64,000 bases of DNA from Antennarius striatus (GCF_040054535.1 NC_090780.1:16711501-16775500); one strand, 5' to 3'; positions 33,395 to 50,600 are shown, counted from the first letter of the stretch. Notes: a model not told the origin generated them from the letters alone. Program-made: numbers and translations.

Positions 33395-35640
33395 TGCAGT
33401 GGTTCAAAGGACTAGAGCTGGTAAACAGAGACAAATAAATGTATGGATGACAGGTGGGTGACATATGAAGAATATGGCTAGAGTCTATAGTCGTGCTATC
33501 AGCCCCAACAGAGTGTAACTTTCTCCAAGTAGGAAAGCATTTCTCCCTCTTAATACACATTTGAACCTCCTAGATTTATATTATGATCTGGATCTTGATC
33601 CAATTGTGAGTAGCAAAAGAACATGTGGCATTATCCATGTCAAGGTACTTCATTTTATCTCACAATCTGAAGACATTGGGAAAAGTGATTTAGAATAAAC
33701 ATCTGTACCAGGAACTGCCATAAGAAAACAACTTCCTTGGTCCAAAATCCACCAGAAACACCACTACACAGTAATTATCAAAATCCACAGCAAAAACAGA
33801 TGCATTTATTTGGATGAGATTTGCTCCTGAAATAGGATTTACATATTTTTTTCTGGTGTTCAACAACTGTATTTAGCATTTTTCTCCACTCACTCAGGTT
33901 ATAAATTTAATTTCTTTTCCATTATCATACAATATATTATGTTATGTAGTATATCCAACTTACACACAGGGAGATAGCAAACAGCTGCTCTGGCAGTTTG
34001 GGATACCTTGTATTTCCTTGCTGTGCTCAGGGCTTCTATCTATCGAACCTCACAAATAAAGAAGCTTAATGGAGAAGCGTCAGACATTGCCTCAGAATAA
34101 ATTAATCCAGACTCACAATCTTTCCACGACACACCTTAACGAGTTTGTGATGGAGAAATCGATTCTTCAGATGACTCTTTTCCAAACACGATGGCTTGTA
34201 ATAAGAGTCTGCGTCCTCCCAGCTGAGCTAATAGGACTGCAGCTCTATTCATGTAACGACACAGATGCTTCTTTGGAAAGTGTTCAAAATGAAGAACCAG
34301 CTCTTGAAAATAGGGAAGTGAAACTTTTGTAGTATTAAAAGGAACTTTGTGGTCACCTGAAACTGTTTCATGAGTCAAACACAGCATTTTTTTAAAGTAG
34401 ACAGCACATTTAATTTTGGGTTTATACTTTGTATGTAATGCTTCACAGCTTTCCATCATGCTGAAAGATTTTAAAATTACCTAACTGATTTTGCACTGAA
34501 AGTGTCAGCCTCTACATCTTTGTTCTGACCTGGCTTGTGTTGATATTGTGATTTTCTTGATCAGATTCCACTGATCTCAGATATGTTGTGAAAAAATTAG
34601 AATACCCTACTACTGTACTTCTGAATGACTAAATTATTTTTTCAATTGGGATAAAAACCGATCATGATATCAAAACCCCACGCAGAAAGGATTTGAACCC
34701 AAAACCTTGTGCATCACTGCTGCCCTGTCCTTATCAGCATTACTGTTATTATAAATGTTATAACAACATAAATGGAGCTTATTCGACTCATTATCCATAC
34801 TGTTAGGTTAGATAAATGCATAAACCAAATCATTTAACAGTTCATCTCACATTTAGCACACATTGTGAAGTGTGTTGTACTTTCACTCTGATCATTTTAC
34901 ACGTCAGGTGTGAGGGAACCTCGTGGTTTTAAATGCCCGTGTTTAACCTCAGCTTCCAAACTTTTTTTCATTTCCGACTTTACATGAATCACGATTGTGT
35001 AATTTTCTCAGTTAGTGGAAACTTAGAGTCACGCCTGAGTTTCTTAACTTGAGCTCTGTGTCACTGAGAAACGCTGAACTCTCCCCTGAGGACGTTTTCA
35101 TTTTTTAAAAAATATTTAAAAGAAATCAGACTTATGTCTGTTGAACATGTCTTTGACTCACGTTAAATAAAAAAGTCTTACATTTCAAGTGATCGCAGCG
35201 ACTCGTGATACGAATATCAATCCTTTCCGTGGACGAACGAGTCGAGATCCGCGTTTTACTTTGATGACGTCACAACACCCACCTGAACACGACACACCTG
35301 CAAAATAAAACTTCCTGTCGAACAAGGATCCCTTCAAAAATAAGACGCCTGTATTTTGAGAGGTGAATAGGAATTTTTAAAGGAGATTTTCAAACTGAAA
35401 CTGGTTTAAGCTCAAAATGATTTTAGTATCGAGTTAATCAGCATCGTATGGACAATTAAATTAATCACCAAAATAATCCACTAATAACAGGATGTAAAAC
35501 TGGGGGTTGTTTTTAAACAAGCTGTAAGACTGGAATTTCACTTCTATTTTCTCTTTAATTTATTTCATATCATTGTAATCTAATTTAAAATCTATGTGGT
35601 AATTTGAAATGTAGAATATGAACTCCCCTCAGATCCAAAA
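33395..35640. other. upstream region of the TANK-like gene
   Basis: An acceptor-like ctctag lies 17 bases before the TANK-like ATG, so at least one non-coding exon probably lies upstream. A perfect CRE, TGACGTCA, occurs at 35265-35272 in a CpG-containing patch (35200-35300) followed by E-box/T-box-like cacacacctg words. This is the best promoter candidate. No other gene seen. Confidence 0.35.
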
Positions 35641-35696
35641 GTTAAAAAATCCCCCTCGAATTCATTGAAAGGAGAAGGGCTCGGTGTCTTCAATGA

Positions 35697-36800
<1,104 letters not shown>

Positions 36801-38214
36801 CAGGCCAAACGGCCATAGTTTTATTTTAGCCTAAACAAACACTTGCCTCTAGTTTCATGGAGATACAACACAGCATATACAGTAATTTTTCAGTGCATTG
36901 CACATTTTGCCAACAAAATATGCAATGCACAGAAAACACATGGTCATGGTTGTGTAATGTTGGTCAGAGTCAGCTTACTTTAAAGGAAGGAGCTGCCCCA
37001 GAGGCTCAAGTGAGGTTGGATGTAGCTTAGTGCAAGGGTGGACTCAGCCTGTCCATATTTGCCCATGCAGTCAAAAGTGAAGACAACTTTATTTTATTTG
37101 TTCACCTAATGGAGAAATAATGTAGAAGTTCGAGTGCTATTCCTGGCTTTTGATTGGGCAATAACATAACAGTGACACCTAAACATCTGCAACCACCCAC
37201 TGCACAACAGGCAACACTGGTGAACATTCAGAACATATCTGAACACAAGAGTCATGGCCTTAAACACAATACTTCAGGGCATGCTAGACACCTCAGGGCA
37301 AACCAAAAAATGTTCAGTTCCACTGATTTTTGACTACAATCTTAATTGTAATCGATATTCTTTGTCCGCTTCAGTTGAGTTGGAAGAGTGAAAAGTAACT
37401 ACTTTCTTTTTCTGTATACTGGCCGTGGTGAAAAGTGACACCCAACAAATGCTAAAGCTCATCCAAATCAAAATAAATTTTATGGCATTGAATATTAAAT
37501 TATGACTGTTGTGAAGAGCAGGTTTGGAGAAGGAGCTGAAGGATCAGGAAGTGGGAGGAGCTAGAGGCTGGACAATTTATAAATTGGTTAGAGACCAGGT
37601 GTGTGTCCTTTCCATTTACCAAGCAGATTGCCATACCACACCTGACAGAAATGTTTGTCTGCGTTATCATATAAAAATCAGCCTTCATTTATGTCATCCC
37701 TATTGATTCATCGGCTGCCCCAAAAGCCGTAATAACTTACAACAGAAGAAATCTTGAGTGTTTCCATTTGCCTGACCGCACGGCCATAGTGTTCGTCAAA
37801 GTTCCCGCAATCAGCCCACCTACATCATCTCCGTACCCGACAAGTATTTTATAATGACTGAAGATTTTATTTTTGACAGTATTGGCTACTAGCCCATTCT
37901 CTAACCTCTGGGCTACCTATCATCCAACTTTCATAGAGTTGGCATCAAACAGACAATCCGTCCTCTGCAGCCAGGAGCCGAGCCAGCGGCGCTGCAGGCA
38001 CAGGAGCGGAGACAGGCGTAACACCAATTATACAAGAAAATGTTTGTAATGTGAGAGGCCACAAGAGAACCTACTGTTCCTTTCCTTGTCGAAAAACAAG
38101 TATATAGAACATCCTGGATAAGTAGGCGGCTTATCACAGATAGACAAACATTCACTTTCGGAGTCACACCTACAGAGAATTCGGCGTGTCCAGTTCACCT
38201 CAGTTACGTGTTTT

Positions 38215-38330
38215 TAGATGTGGACGGAAGAAGAACCCAGAGAACACACACAAACACGGGGAGAACAAGTTAACTCTGAACAAAAAGGAATCGAACCAAA
38301 TCAAAATTCTGAACTTGTGGCTTCATTGAA
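38215..38330 (-). repeat. degenerate tRNA-like dispersed repeat (reverse)
   Basis: Reads 'tggacggaagaagaacccag' and 'acacggggagaac', ending in 'aaggaatcgaaccaaatc', the usual order of the fish interspersed repeat in reverse. Low conservation; ends not defined. Confidence 0.4.
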
Positions 38331-38985
38331 TGACATTAAGGCATTATTCTATTATAAATAATTAATGATAATTCATCCTAATTCATGGCAATCTCTCAAT
38401 AGTGAGTTTATACTGGACCAAAGTGGTGAATCAACAGATGGCAAATTGTATCTTCATTCGTAATGGGTGGGGGTTATTGTTGTTGGAGTTAGAGTTATGG
38501 CTGCACCATTTTATCCTCTATAAAAGGAGAAAGTCGGGGAGCAAGTACAACAGGATTCTGGGCATAAAATTTTAATAGCAAATTATCAGTGTTGCCCACA
38601 ATTAAAAGAAGTCAAAAGCACCCATGGGCAGTTTGCCGCCAAGATATAAAAAAAATATAACAATATTAAAAAAATCTGACAGCTCATCACCCAATGAACT
38701 GAGGAGAAGCTGAATAGGGCAAATAAATTATTGTTGTTGACATGTTGTTGTGTAGTTAAAATGTGTGACAGGGTGCATAAAATTTCACACAATAGATGCA
38801 AACATGCATTGTGGAGCAGAGTCTTAAAGCAGTGCTCTATGGTCTTCCACAGAGGTGCTTTGGTAAAATAGGTGAAACTGTGAGAATTTTATGACATTTG
38901 TAACCAGTAGCAGTAGGGGGACTGAATACACAAAGAGACCCATTCATGAAAGTGTGTATTCAAGTTTTTATTCAGTCCTGTTTCC

Positions 38986-39130
<145 letters not shown>

Positions 39131-41185
39131 TGCCAGTCATGTATTATCTGTGGTTGACATGGATTTTAAAATAGACCAACTTCAAGGATCATTGTGTGGG
39201 TGGCAGACCACCTTCTGTACATCCATTTATAAAGGAGGAGCAGTAGTTTTTGTCCTCAATGTCATCCCTGACAGCTGACTTTACTGCAACAACAACCAGC
39301 TCTCTGTGACCTCTGATGGGTGCCAGCTCTTTCTACTTCCAACTGGTTAGGTAACCAAGTGTGAGGGATGGGCAACCTGATACTTTGAGATGTCTGATCA
39401 TGTCTTTATCATGTCGATCTAAGAAGAGACGTTTGTGTTGTTGCTATGGTTTAGTTAATATTCATTGTAGGTCAACTGGTTGAGCGTAAACCATTAAGGT
39501 GGGCTTCTGATCTGATGTGACTTCACAATCCCAAGTCAGAGCTGCAATCATTTAAGATTTGCAATAAAGGCAAAACTTTCTATTGCAGCACAGTGAAATC
39601 TGAATGACTTGCAGTGTAAGCTTGTTAGAGCTGACTTTTCTCCTTTATTTTATCTAAAACGTTCCAGTTTGAACTGGGCCATCATGAGTGGAAATTGTCA
39701 ATGTCAATATCATATAGTTACTTTTTCTTAACTTTAGAAGATCATCACAGTGCTCTCACACAACTACAGTATATCGTGGTCAGATGGACACCAGATTTTC
39801 TGTTGGGGAAACCTTACTTTATGGCTGCCATTTTAAAAAAATACATTTTTAATGTACTTTATTCATTTTAGAAGAGATTAGCTGGTTCATTGTAAAGACA
39901 CTAAACTCTATCTCTAACTCTTTTCACAGCTGCGGAAAGTCATTACTAAACTGTCTGTAAATGTGAATTTGCAAAGGGTGACACAAACAACTGGAAGGGT
40001 GCAAAGATGAGAAATTCGTACATGTTTCGTGTGACGCAATTCTCTCAGTTGTCTGGGATGCATAGTAACGCTGTTGTTTGGGGGGGGGGGGTTTACATAC
40101 CTGTGACATCCACAGCAAAGGAAGCAGTGATGTCTGTCTTGTTTAAAGTTGATGATGGAAATCATAGAGTTTTATGTGCTATTGTGAACTTGTACCACTC
40201 CCATTAGTGATTTTATTAATCTCATATGATCCTGCTGTGACATCCACTCAAGTACTTTGCATTCATTGGGAACACAACATTTTGCTAAATGACCTACCCT
40301 AACAGTGAGGAAACTTTCATCTCACTTTCTTCTGGTCTTTTGTCAAAATGGGTTTGTCATTGGGATCAGGATCTCACTTTCAGGAGAGACCCAAAATATA
40401 CTAAAGTGCTAACCCATTACATCCTATGTGTTACGCAAATGTCAGTTTATGTCAACTAATTGACAAATTTACAACCTCAACTGGTGGCGTAGTTGCGTCA
40501 ATTCCTGGTTTCCAGGTGTTCTGGAAATTATAAAGGTTCAAGTTAGAAAAAAAAGCTTCTGGGCATACTTCAGGGACACAAACTTTGAGTCAAGCCTCCA
40601 GTCGAAGAAAACCTTTGGTGATTGAGGAACTTGAAAAAAATATGCTAAATTAATTGACTATTTAGGGCCATATTACGGTTTGTAACATCACTTATTTAAA
40701 ATACCAGTAAGGTCTCGAAAAGTAAGAAAACAATTATTGTCACGATTTAATCCGAAAACAGCCGAACTATAAAAAAAAAAGATGTGAAGATTAAAGCAAT
40801 ATCAGTGAAAAACCAATTCTTGTTTTTTTTTCCAAGTACAGTATTAGACACTGATCAATTCATGTACAAAGCTTTTGAGATAGAACATATTTACACTGAG
40901 TGAAAACTTGTATATTAACTCCTACTTTTACTCAGATACCCATGTATGTTTGTGCTAAAGCACATCGGAGTTAAAGAGGCTTCATCTACATCCTCTACTG
41001 GCTGTGAATTACAGCTGTTGTCCCTTATACTGTACCACCCAGCTACAATATATGTTTGCTGGTTTGCACCATGTGTTTGCTCTGACCTTGAACCCTTTTC
41101 TCCTCACAAGCACATACAACACCCTGTCCACCGGCCCCCTCCGCCATCCATCCTTTGCACTTGATCCCTGTCTTGGGGCTCTGAA

Positions 41186-41309
<124 letters not shown>

Positions 41310-42651
41310 CGGGGTTTTGCTGTGAATAACTTCTGGGCATGTAGTCAGGAACTGTCATCTGCTGTGCAACACTATCCATCCTGTCAGTCTTGTTTTATAA
41401 TTGTAACATCTCATATTCTCTGGCTAAGCGGAGAGAACTTTCCACACACATGCACCGTGCTCCTCCAGCCGCATCTTCACATTTTATGATCCAGTTTTTG
41501 ATGCCGTACAGTTTAGAGCGTTTAACATAAAACTATCAGGGATCAATCTGCATTGTCAGGCTTTTCCTGTTACTTGTGTCACTTCAGACATGTTTTCCCT
41601 AACATTGTTTCCAGAGATGACATTCGTGTTGGCAATAAGCAGTTACAATGTGAATTCATCAATCTGATCAAAGTATTTTAATTTTAATTGCTGTCAAGCA
41701 CACATGTAAGCACAAGAATGCTGCACCTGTTATTTCTAAATGACTTAGAGGCTGTAAACAATATAAAAGTAACCTTGGAGTCACCAAACAAAGTATTAAA
41801 GTGAGAATTTAAACTAGTTTGGTAGTTAATTTTTTTTCCTCTGTTAAAATAAAAACCGCATAATTTAAACCAGTGGGATATTTGCTTTGAACCGTGACAT
41901 CTGGTTTTACTGTTCGTAACTGTTGGACCACATTGTAAACTCTGTAATATCCAAGGTCACAACGGAGCAACCAGGTTTTTCACCATTCCTGCCTTTCAAA
42001 CAGTGCAGAACGTTAATTCAGTCGTTTTAACATTGACTCGTGAATTTAATCCCATGGGGAATAAGATCTTAAGATGGTGATGTGCGGTGTACAGTCATCT
42101 CAAGGATGGCATGAACAATGACGTCTGCCAACTCATTTAACACTGGAATCTCTTGTGAGGGAGACCAGATCCAATTACAGAGGTTTCTTTGGGCTCAACA
42201 ATGGCCCGCTATAAATACACTTACAGAGGGTTTTCCACTCAACAACACACCCACACACATAATAACACTGTTGGACAAATATGCAGTGGAGAAAGAATAT
42301 GTGTTCTGATGAATATAGGAAACTGAATGGTCATCATCTGAGTTTTATTTGTACTAACATCACATTTTAAAGTTTTGTCTTTTCTCTGAAATACAGAGAA
42401 AGATTTTGCAAGGTACAGAGATTCTCTGGACCATAAGTAACACAAGTAAACATCTCTGCATTGATATCTGTGTGTTGGAGTCTGCGCAAAGAAGGATTTC
42501 AGTAAAAAAGGAAGACTGGAGAAAGTAACACAGTAACTCCCCAATGGGTACTAAACAGATTTACGTAGTTATTTACAGCTCTACCCATTAATAAATGACA
42601 GGTGCAGCATCCTCACAAACAAACCCATTAACTTCCCTCTTCAGTAATCAG

Positions 42652-42770
<119 letters not shown>

Positions 42771-45700
42771 CTCTGTCACACAAACAACCTCTTTGTGACA
42801 GGCCCGTACAAGTATTCATGACAAACAAAATATAATAACTAATTCTTTAGACCAGTCAAAGATAAAAGAATGGCTGTCAGCAGCATTTTCATCCCCCAAA
42901 CGAGCTCCAATTATTTAATTACTGTTTATGCTGGTGGCACAAACAGACACTGGGAAATGGAAGCAGTGTTTAGACACTCAAAGCAAGGAAGCATTTACCG
43001 AAAAATACACTGGAAGTGTGAGCCCGTTACTAGTTAATCTACATTCACATTTGCATAGTGAATCAGGATTCAGTTGGGATGCAGGTGTCCCCTCTACAAC
43101 AAAAATGTCATGATAACATTTCTTGAATAAAGAGAAATGCTGCACATTTGCACAAGGTACAAAACTTTATCGGTTATTTATATCAACAATGTGTTGGAAT
43201 CAATCAAGATTCAATCTTTATTAACATTAGTGTCTTCTGCGGCACATCTTAAAGGTCACACACACTGTTTCTGCTCGCACATCTTGTGAAAATATTTGGA
43301 GTTGGCAGCTCTCCACACACTTTCACACAAAACTGAACAAACAATTTTGGATGCAGTGACATTACAGTAGGCACAAAAAAAAAGACTACATGCCTTGTGA
43401 ACCCACATATCTGAATCATCAGAATAAAGCATCTTATAAATAGGAGGAAAAATTTCAGATCACTTTTTCACTGGCTCAGCAATGCAACAACAATGTACTT
43501 GACCACATTGGATTGTAAGACCATGCCCTGAGAGCAGGAGCAAGTACATTTGCTACCTAAAAGACAAAATGAAAGTTTGAGCTAGGTGTATAACGGGGCA
43601 CTTGGAATTTCTGCTGATGCATGTAAAATTTTAGCAGAATTCAAGAGAAACAGTTGATGTTCAATGACTTTGAGGTATTGACATTGGTGCTGACTTGGAT
43701 TTCTTGCCAGGGAAGTATGGATGGCAAACATCTGACTAATTTTTTGGTGACATCATCACATCTCACTGCATACTACATCTGAGTTTCACTGTTCTTGGTA
43801 GGTATTGCCATGATTGCCTGCAGGGCAGGGGCCTTTTGGTTGCTTTTCGTATCAACACACTTTCTCTGGTGCTCTGCGTTTATTTTAGTGATAGTCACAC
43901 CAAACAAAAAAAAAGTGTTGTAATATTTATGGTGCAATCACTATTGTGAGAATGCTTCCAGCTGAAATCTACATGCAGGTACTGCCAGAAAAGAAAACCC
44001 AGTGTAGATATGGTACTGAATGAAAAGCAAACAGAACAATATCTGCTATCACATGCAGATGAATAAATATGTTTTTAACTGCAATATTCCATAGTTTATG
44101 ATAAAGAAAGGAGTTTTTCAAATGATATTTACACTATTGTTAACCAATCAAGCAGATTCTACAACAAAAATGTGTGTGTGTCCTCATCTGCTAAGAAAAT
44201 ACGTAGATCTTCAAATGCCATTGGAATTTATATCAGTCTTCTATTCAGTGATCCACAAACCCTTATGAGCTCATTGTGTTTTCTTTGCAGATGAATTGCC
44301 ATTCAAATCGGACTTGGTGTGAAATGAAAAAAGTAGAAATATGAAGTGATGAAATGTACTAATGTTCCAGCATTGAGCAAAAAAAACAACAAATGTCATG
44401 AAAATAAAGCATACAAGAAAATCCTGCAGACTTTGATATTGTTCTGTGATACTGCTCTCATTTCAGATGTCCCAAGCATGTTCTCAAAGCTTTTTTGGGT
44501 AGCCAGAGAAGACGGACAGCAAAGGCTAATACTCAGCATGTTTGTGCAACAAATCATGACACATAGCTGTTCAAAACATGTCCTGTGTGCAGGGTGTAAG
44601 GCTACAGTCTGCTCCTGAATACAGCCTCGCGTGTCAGTGAACTGGTTCAAGGTTTACAGGCCAATGGCTGCTCCAGATGGCCATACGCACATTTGGAAAG
44701 ACAGTGTCAAGAAACACCACAAGTTATTACAAATATTGATAGCAGAATGTACTTTGAGTTTGGTTTTAGCCATTAGATAATAGAAAAAATGAAAGTCTGA
44801 TAACTTTAATAATATTAGTTAACACTATTGGGAGTTTCTGAGCTGCTGTGTTCATTAGAATGCTTTTCATGCAGCTGTGCTCAACTGCAGTTCATATTAC
44901 ATCTGACTGTGGCAACAGTCTTGCAATTTTTGACCATACAACTTTGAGCAAGCTAGCTTTCGTATTGCCTCCTTCTCTTTTCTCCCAGTGTTCAGCTTTT
45001 TCCATTCTGTCTGCCAAAATCCAAATGACCAGTGCGTAGGGTACAGTAGGATTGGGTGTCGGGCAACTGAATGCAGTCAGCCCCGCAGTCTGCTGTGGTT
45101 GAGAGCAGCATGGTGTCGTCTTCCATTTAGGCAGGGAAGTTGCCAACATTAGCACCATTTGTGACAACGCCACACAGGCTCGGTGAAAAGGAGATGAAGG
45201 ACTACTTTTGGTCACTTTTCATCACATCATTAGTATGTAACATACTGCAACATGGTGTCTCATATAGCCAGGACTATCTCTACACTACATTGTAGTGCAA
45301 GGGCAGGACATGTTTGAAATAAAGCAAAATATTTCCTTTTTGCTGTGATACGTTATTGAATGGGGAAATGTTTTCCATAAACTTCTTAAAACAAAAGAAC
45401 TAGTGATGCTTTACAGTTGTCAGTCAAAGATCCCACAAAAAGACAAAAACTGCCTAAGAGGTCTATCTAATCAATTAATCCAACAAGTTTGTTCAGGGCC
45501 AAAGCCTGATAGGGACTCAACTTCAGACTCTATGGGGTGATAATAAATGAATTTGTCTCAAATTATACGATTGAGTCAAAATTGTTTAACCAATTATGGT
45601 TAATTATTCAGATTTTTTCCAGCTAATTGTAAGAAGCCTTGAGAAGCGGTAAAATACTGTAAATCCTCTTTGGTGTCGACTCTTGTGGTGGTGGTGGTAG

Positions 45701-47640
45701 TGGCCGATGACTCTGCTAAAGCTGATGAGGCAGATTAAATGCGAATACTTGTGAATCTGCCTAGACTGGGCAGTAATGGTTAGCTATGTCTTTACAAGTA
45801 ACAATGTTAGTAAATTAAAAACCCAGAGACCATCAACTTTAAAAAGATTGCATAAATGATAGGCTAATAATAAATGTGTGTCACTATGCTCGGATAGATC
45901 AAGAACGTTAATCAAGATGAGAACATATACAGTATTATTGAGATGCAGATTTCCTTAAATTAAACCCAGAATATGATCACCTGATCAATTCTAGTGTTAC
46001 TGGAATTGAAACAAAGGCAAAGACTTGTGCATTTTCAAAAACATTTAATATCAAATAGTTTTTAGTTTCAGACCTAGTAGTATTATGGACACACGTCTGA
46101 AAAACACGCAGGAGGAAAAACAAATATTTGTCATACGTACTCTTTGAATGCATTTTGAAGTGCTCTTAGCTGCTCATCTCCTGATTCCTTTTTTTCTGTG
46201 ATTCTTTAAGATATTTTTCAGACAAAATAAAAAATAAATCCAGACTAAAACAAAGTAAATATATAAAACAACACAATGCAATAGAATCTGGAAGACAGTG
46301 GGATAATTTTACAGAGGTCAAAGTAAATGTAGGTTGACGTATTTGCTGCCAAAGACAAGAAAAGAGTTGATGTTAAATAGAAAACATGAACTTATGCAGG
46401 TGAATTTTTCGGCATTATTCGGAGGAAAAAAATATCTCGAAAGTTTATCTGAAGTTTATCTTAAGTTTTTCTAAATGTGGATATTGGAAACTCTGAAAGG
46501 ATCTTTGACTTATTTTGATTTCAAACTGGACGGCCCCTCTGTAGTTATGAATTTCACTGCCTCAGCAATATATGAACAGGGTTGACTTCTTGTTTATCCT
46601 GAACCACCTGTCATCACTTGATGCCCTTCCAGTTCAGTAGTGTGAAGTATTGTATACTCTTTGTCGCAGTGTACTGACAGCCATATCCTTCAGACACTCA
46701 TCATCAAACTGTCACAGACATTAAATCACATCCATTATTCACAAGTATCAACTACATGTTAATGTTGGCACCGGAATAGATCACTTTATTTGTGTAATAC
46801 ATGGGACTCATTGCTTTTGATATTTGGAATGAAAATTCATTTATTAAGGTTTGAGGACTGAGGCTTTATTAAGGCACTTTGCAAGTTTATTCAGCAAACC
46901 CATTTTAGGTAAGTCCCAAAAATATGTTGTTACAGTTCAACTAGAACTCTGCAGGTATCAGTCTTCACTTGGTGTTACTAAATGTCAGAGTTACAGTAGA
47001 ATATGTTGTTTAGTTTAAGGCAATAAGGTTTGTAACTGGTAGTATCAAAATAAGAGAAAACTTTGGTCCTTCCACAGTAGCATGATTAGGACTAAAACTA
47101 TTTTGTGTGACAAAAAAATATGTATGAAATATTTACCTTTTTAAAAACAGGACTTCAAAATTCTTTAAAGAGACAGGATCCATGTTTCTGTCTGCTCGAT
47201 TATCTCTAATATCAGCTTCTTAGTGGCATCCAAAAATTGCTTTAAAACTTTGACAGAGTCTTAAGTAAAGCTGGGTCTGTAACAATGCACTGCATCTATC
47301 CTAACTACATAGTAGGACAACATTAACACATCCAGCACAGCAGTAAAGTCACTTTTCATAACACACAAAAATATAAGTATTAAAACCATTTCAAGTCAGT
47401 TACTTTCATTGAAATGAAAGAAATGTATATGTAGTTGTCTCACAGGTACCATGTTCAATTTTATGTTAGAAAAATAACAATGATCTCTCTAACAGTGTCA
47501 GACATCGTCAGCAAACCGGTCAGTGTGATAGAAGGGGATCACCGGTAGAAAGTATTAGTAAAACTTCACTTGAAGAGAAATATGGGGATCAGTCATGTTT
47601 TTGTCTGCTTTTGTTTTGGTTTAGTTCTTGTTTTGGTTTT

Positions 47641-50600
47641 TTAGAAAGGCAGAGTATCCATAAAGATTTTTTCCACTATTGGTGGAGGGGGGACCAGGTC
47701 CTCTAGCTTCAGGTAGAAGATGCGCTGTAAGCCCTGTGTGCATAGAGTCCTCAGCTCAGGGAGTTTGCCTAGAAGACGAGAAAGATAGTTGGGCTGAGTC
47801 CGGCATGCTTCTGATCCATTTCCATTCACATGTTCTCTCAAACAAGTGATGAGATGATTCTGAAAGTCCTCGACCCGTTTGGGCTCTTTAAGGCCATGGC
47901 GATCTAGAAACAAAACACATCCTAATGAGAGACAGTTCTGAAAATACATAACATCCATATGAGTCACATTTGCTGCAACGGAAAACAAACAGAAGATCTT
48001 ACCAGTGACAATAACTAAAGCCGAGAGACAAGCAAACAAGGAGATATCTAAGTTCATGCGGTGCAGGCTCTGTGAGAAGTCCATGATGGAGTCAATCCAG
48101 TCACCAAAACTGTTAACGCACTGCAGCCGGTGGAGAACAATGCCATTACAGAAGATCAGCTTGTTCTTCCCAGGATTTGATCTAAAGAATTTTAAAGAGT
48201 TCAATTAGCACATTATAAAGTGAACACAACTGTAGTGAAATGGTAGTAAACATAAAGTTTTCAAAGAAGCCAACCTGTAAGCTAGTCTCAGAATGAAGAG
48301 CTCGACAAAGGAAGACTCAAGGAGGAGCTCTTGGTCCTCTGTGCAGAAATCCATGAATCCTGGGATGGTCTCAGCCCACTTTCTGATTACATCCAAAGAA
48401 TCAGTTAGAAGGTCATAAAACTGCTGGATGTCAGCAGCATCCTCCTTTTCTTTCAGGCTGCCCGTCTCCTGATACTGAGGTGGAAGAAGTCAGAAGTGGA
48501 AGAGAATTAAAAGAAAGGTAAACACCATAAATGAGTTGTTTGCTATCTCTGATTCATTCTAGAGTTCAGGACATACTGCAAAACCTGAGGTTTACCTTGG
48601 AGTAGTCCAGCTTTGCAAGGGTTGGATTTGAGTCTAAGTGAGCCCTAACTAGAGAAGCGACAATGTTGACACTGGGGGTCGTGGATGAAGCCTCTGTCTG
48701 AGTCTTGGGTTTGGAGGGCAGACGACCCCGTCGACCTTTGAGGCTGTCAGTACGAACAACTAAGAAAGATACAGAAAACATGAGAAGAACACATTTATGA
48801 CTGTCATATGGCTGCCTCTTCACACACACTTTAAAAATCAGCAGCTGCATTAGTTTGTTGACCATTTTTGCAGCTGGCACTGTAAATCAATAGTTACATA
48901 TGTCGGTCATTCCTCTTTGGTTTCACAAGACTGTCATTTCAAACCCCAAGATTCACACCACCATACATCAGTCAGTGAAAGCTTTAAGAGGCAGCAACAT
49001 TGTATTACCTTCTTTGACCATTCCCACTGCAAGACATTTCTGGAAACGGCAGAACTGGCAGCGGTTTCTCCTCCTTTTATCCACCGGGCAGTCTTTATTG
49101 GCAAGGCAGACATACTTTGCATTTTTTTGTACAGTTCGCTGTTGGAAAGGGAAGAAATGTTTACGACATGGTACGCAATGCAATAGTATCATGATTTTTG
49201 TGTGTTTTCCTGTGTTTTTGTATCTGTATTGGAGATGTCCAGAGCAAAATATTACGTATGCAAAATGCAGAGTCACTAAATCAATGGTTGGTGTAGACTA
49301 TACGACTGTTACTTCTGCAAGGTAGGTTTTTTTTGTCCAATATCAGCTTATTTTTTTCAGATTTTCCTGACATTTGCTGGGAGAGCTGAACATGTGGCAG
49401 TTTTGGAGTGGAGCGCCCAGATATGTTTTGCTATTTTTTGAGTAACTTGGTGATTAAAGGGAGCTATCAGGGTTAGTTTTTGTAAATTAAACATTAACTA
49501 CCTGACATACTAAATTGGAACTGAGTGTAAGGGTGTGGCAGATCCAGGATTAACATGAACTGGAAGTAGAGTTTTATTTAATCAAAGGCTTGGCAGATGT
49601 ATTTGTTCTACTAACTGCACATCATTTGCCAATAATGAAGTCAATGAAGCCCTGAGGAAGAGAAGATAGAGCAAGAGTGAACTATTGTTATTATGGGTAC
49701 TGGCCTTAAAAAAAAGCTAGTTGTTGGTTATTGGTATCACCTAAAATAAATCTGTGTAATGCACCTCTAAAAAGCACATAATGCTATCAGTATCAGCAAA
49801 CATTATATGCTATTGGTTTGGGATGAACGAGTACTCCACTATCTGTATGTGTATCTGTATCTGTTCAACCAACTAGATTATCTGTATCCTTATATGTACT
49901 CGGAACGGGCGTGGCTTAAACCAGAAGCGTTTGTGGTTTGACCGGAAATTAATGGGGTTTAAATCGCTACGTTAAGTCTAAAATTGATATGGATTGATCA
50001 CAAGTTGCTATATTCATTGTTTATTTTAAAACTTTACTGAACAGCCTCGAAATTGATATTCAAATCAATGTTTTTGATCACAAAAGTAAGAGAACTATTT
50101 ACATAACAAGTTTTTTATGGAACTGAGTCAGAACATGAATATTCTTAAGTCTATGAATGAATATTTATCGAAGAGCCTCAGAATTGAGATTCAACGCTTC
50201 TGATCACAATAGTAAAGGAACTATATATAGAACGAGTAAACACAAAGTGCATTAATGAAGTGCATGCAATAAATTAACATCTGCCGAATTTCTGCAGTGA
50301 CGAAGCTGTGTTCTTAGTGTTTTTAGAATATCTGGATAGAATAAAGCTGTTACCATTTTCTGTTGGATTTGTGTATTTCTAGCTACCTCAACATGCAATT
50401 TGCAATTTCTGTACATTAGATTCCAATGACCCGCTATGACATCCAAGTCAATTCTTTAGTTCGCTATATCTAGTAGGAATAAAAGCTGTTCTGCTATTTA
50501 CCTTGAAAAAGCCTTTACATCCCTCACAGGTGCGAACTCCATAGTGCTGGCAGGATGCATTGTCGCCACAAACTCCACAGCGACTCTCACTGGATCCTGG

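Noticed and set aside
34069-34459. Opposed frames of 87 and 107 residues
   Set aside because: They overlap on opposite strands, lack motifs and have no splice context near the TANK-like gene.
44892-45215. 107-residue minus-strand frame, Pro/Ser/Thr-rich
   Set aside because: No recognisable motif and no neighbouring exons. It could be decayed transposon sequence, but there is not enough to call it.
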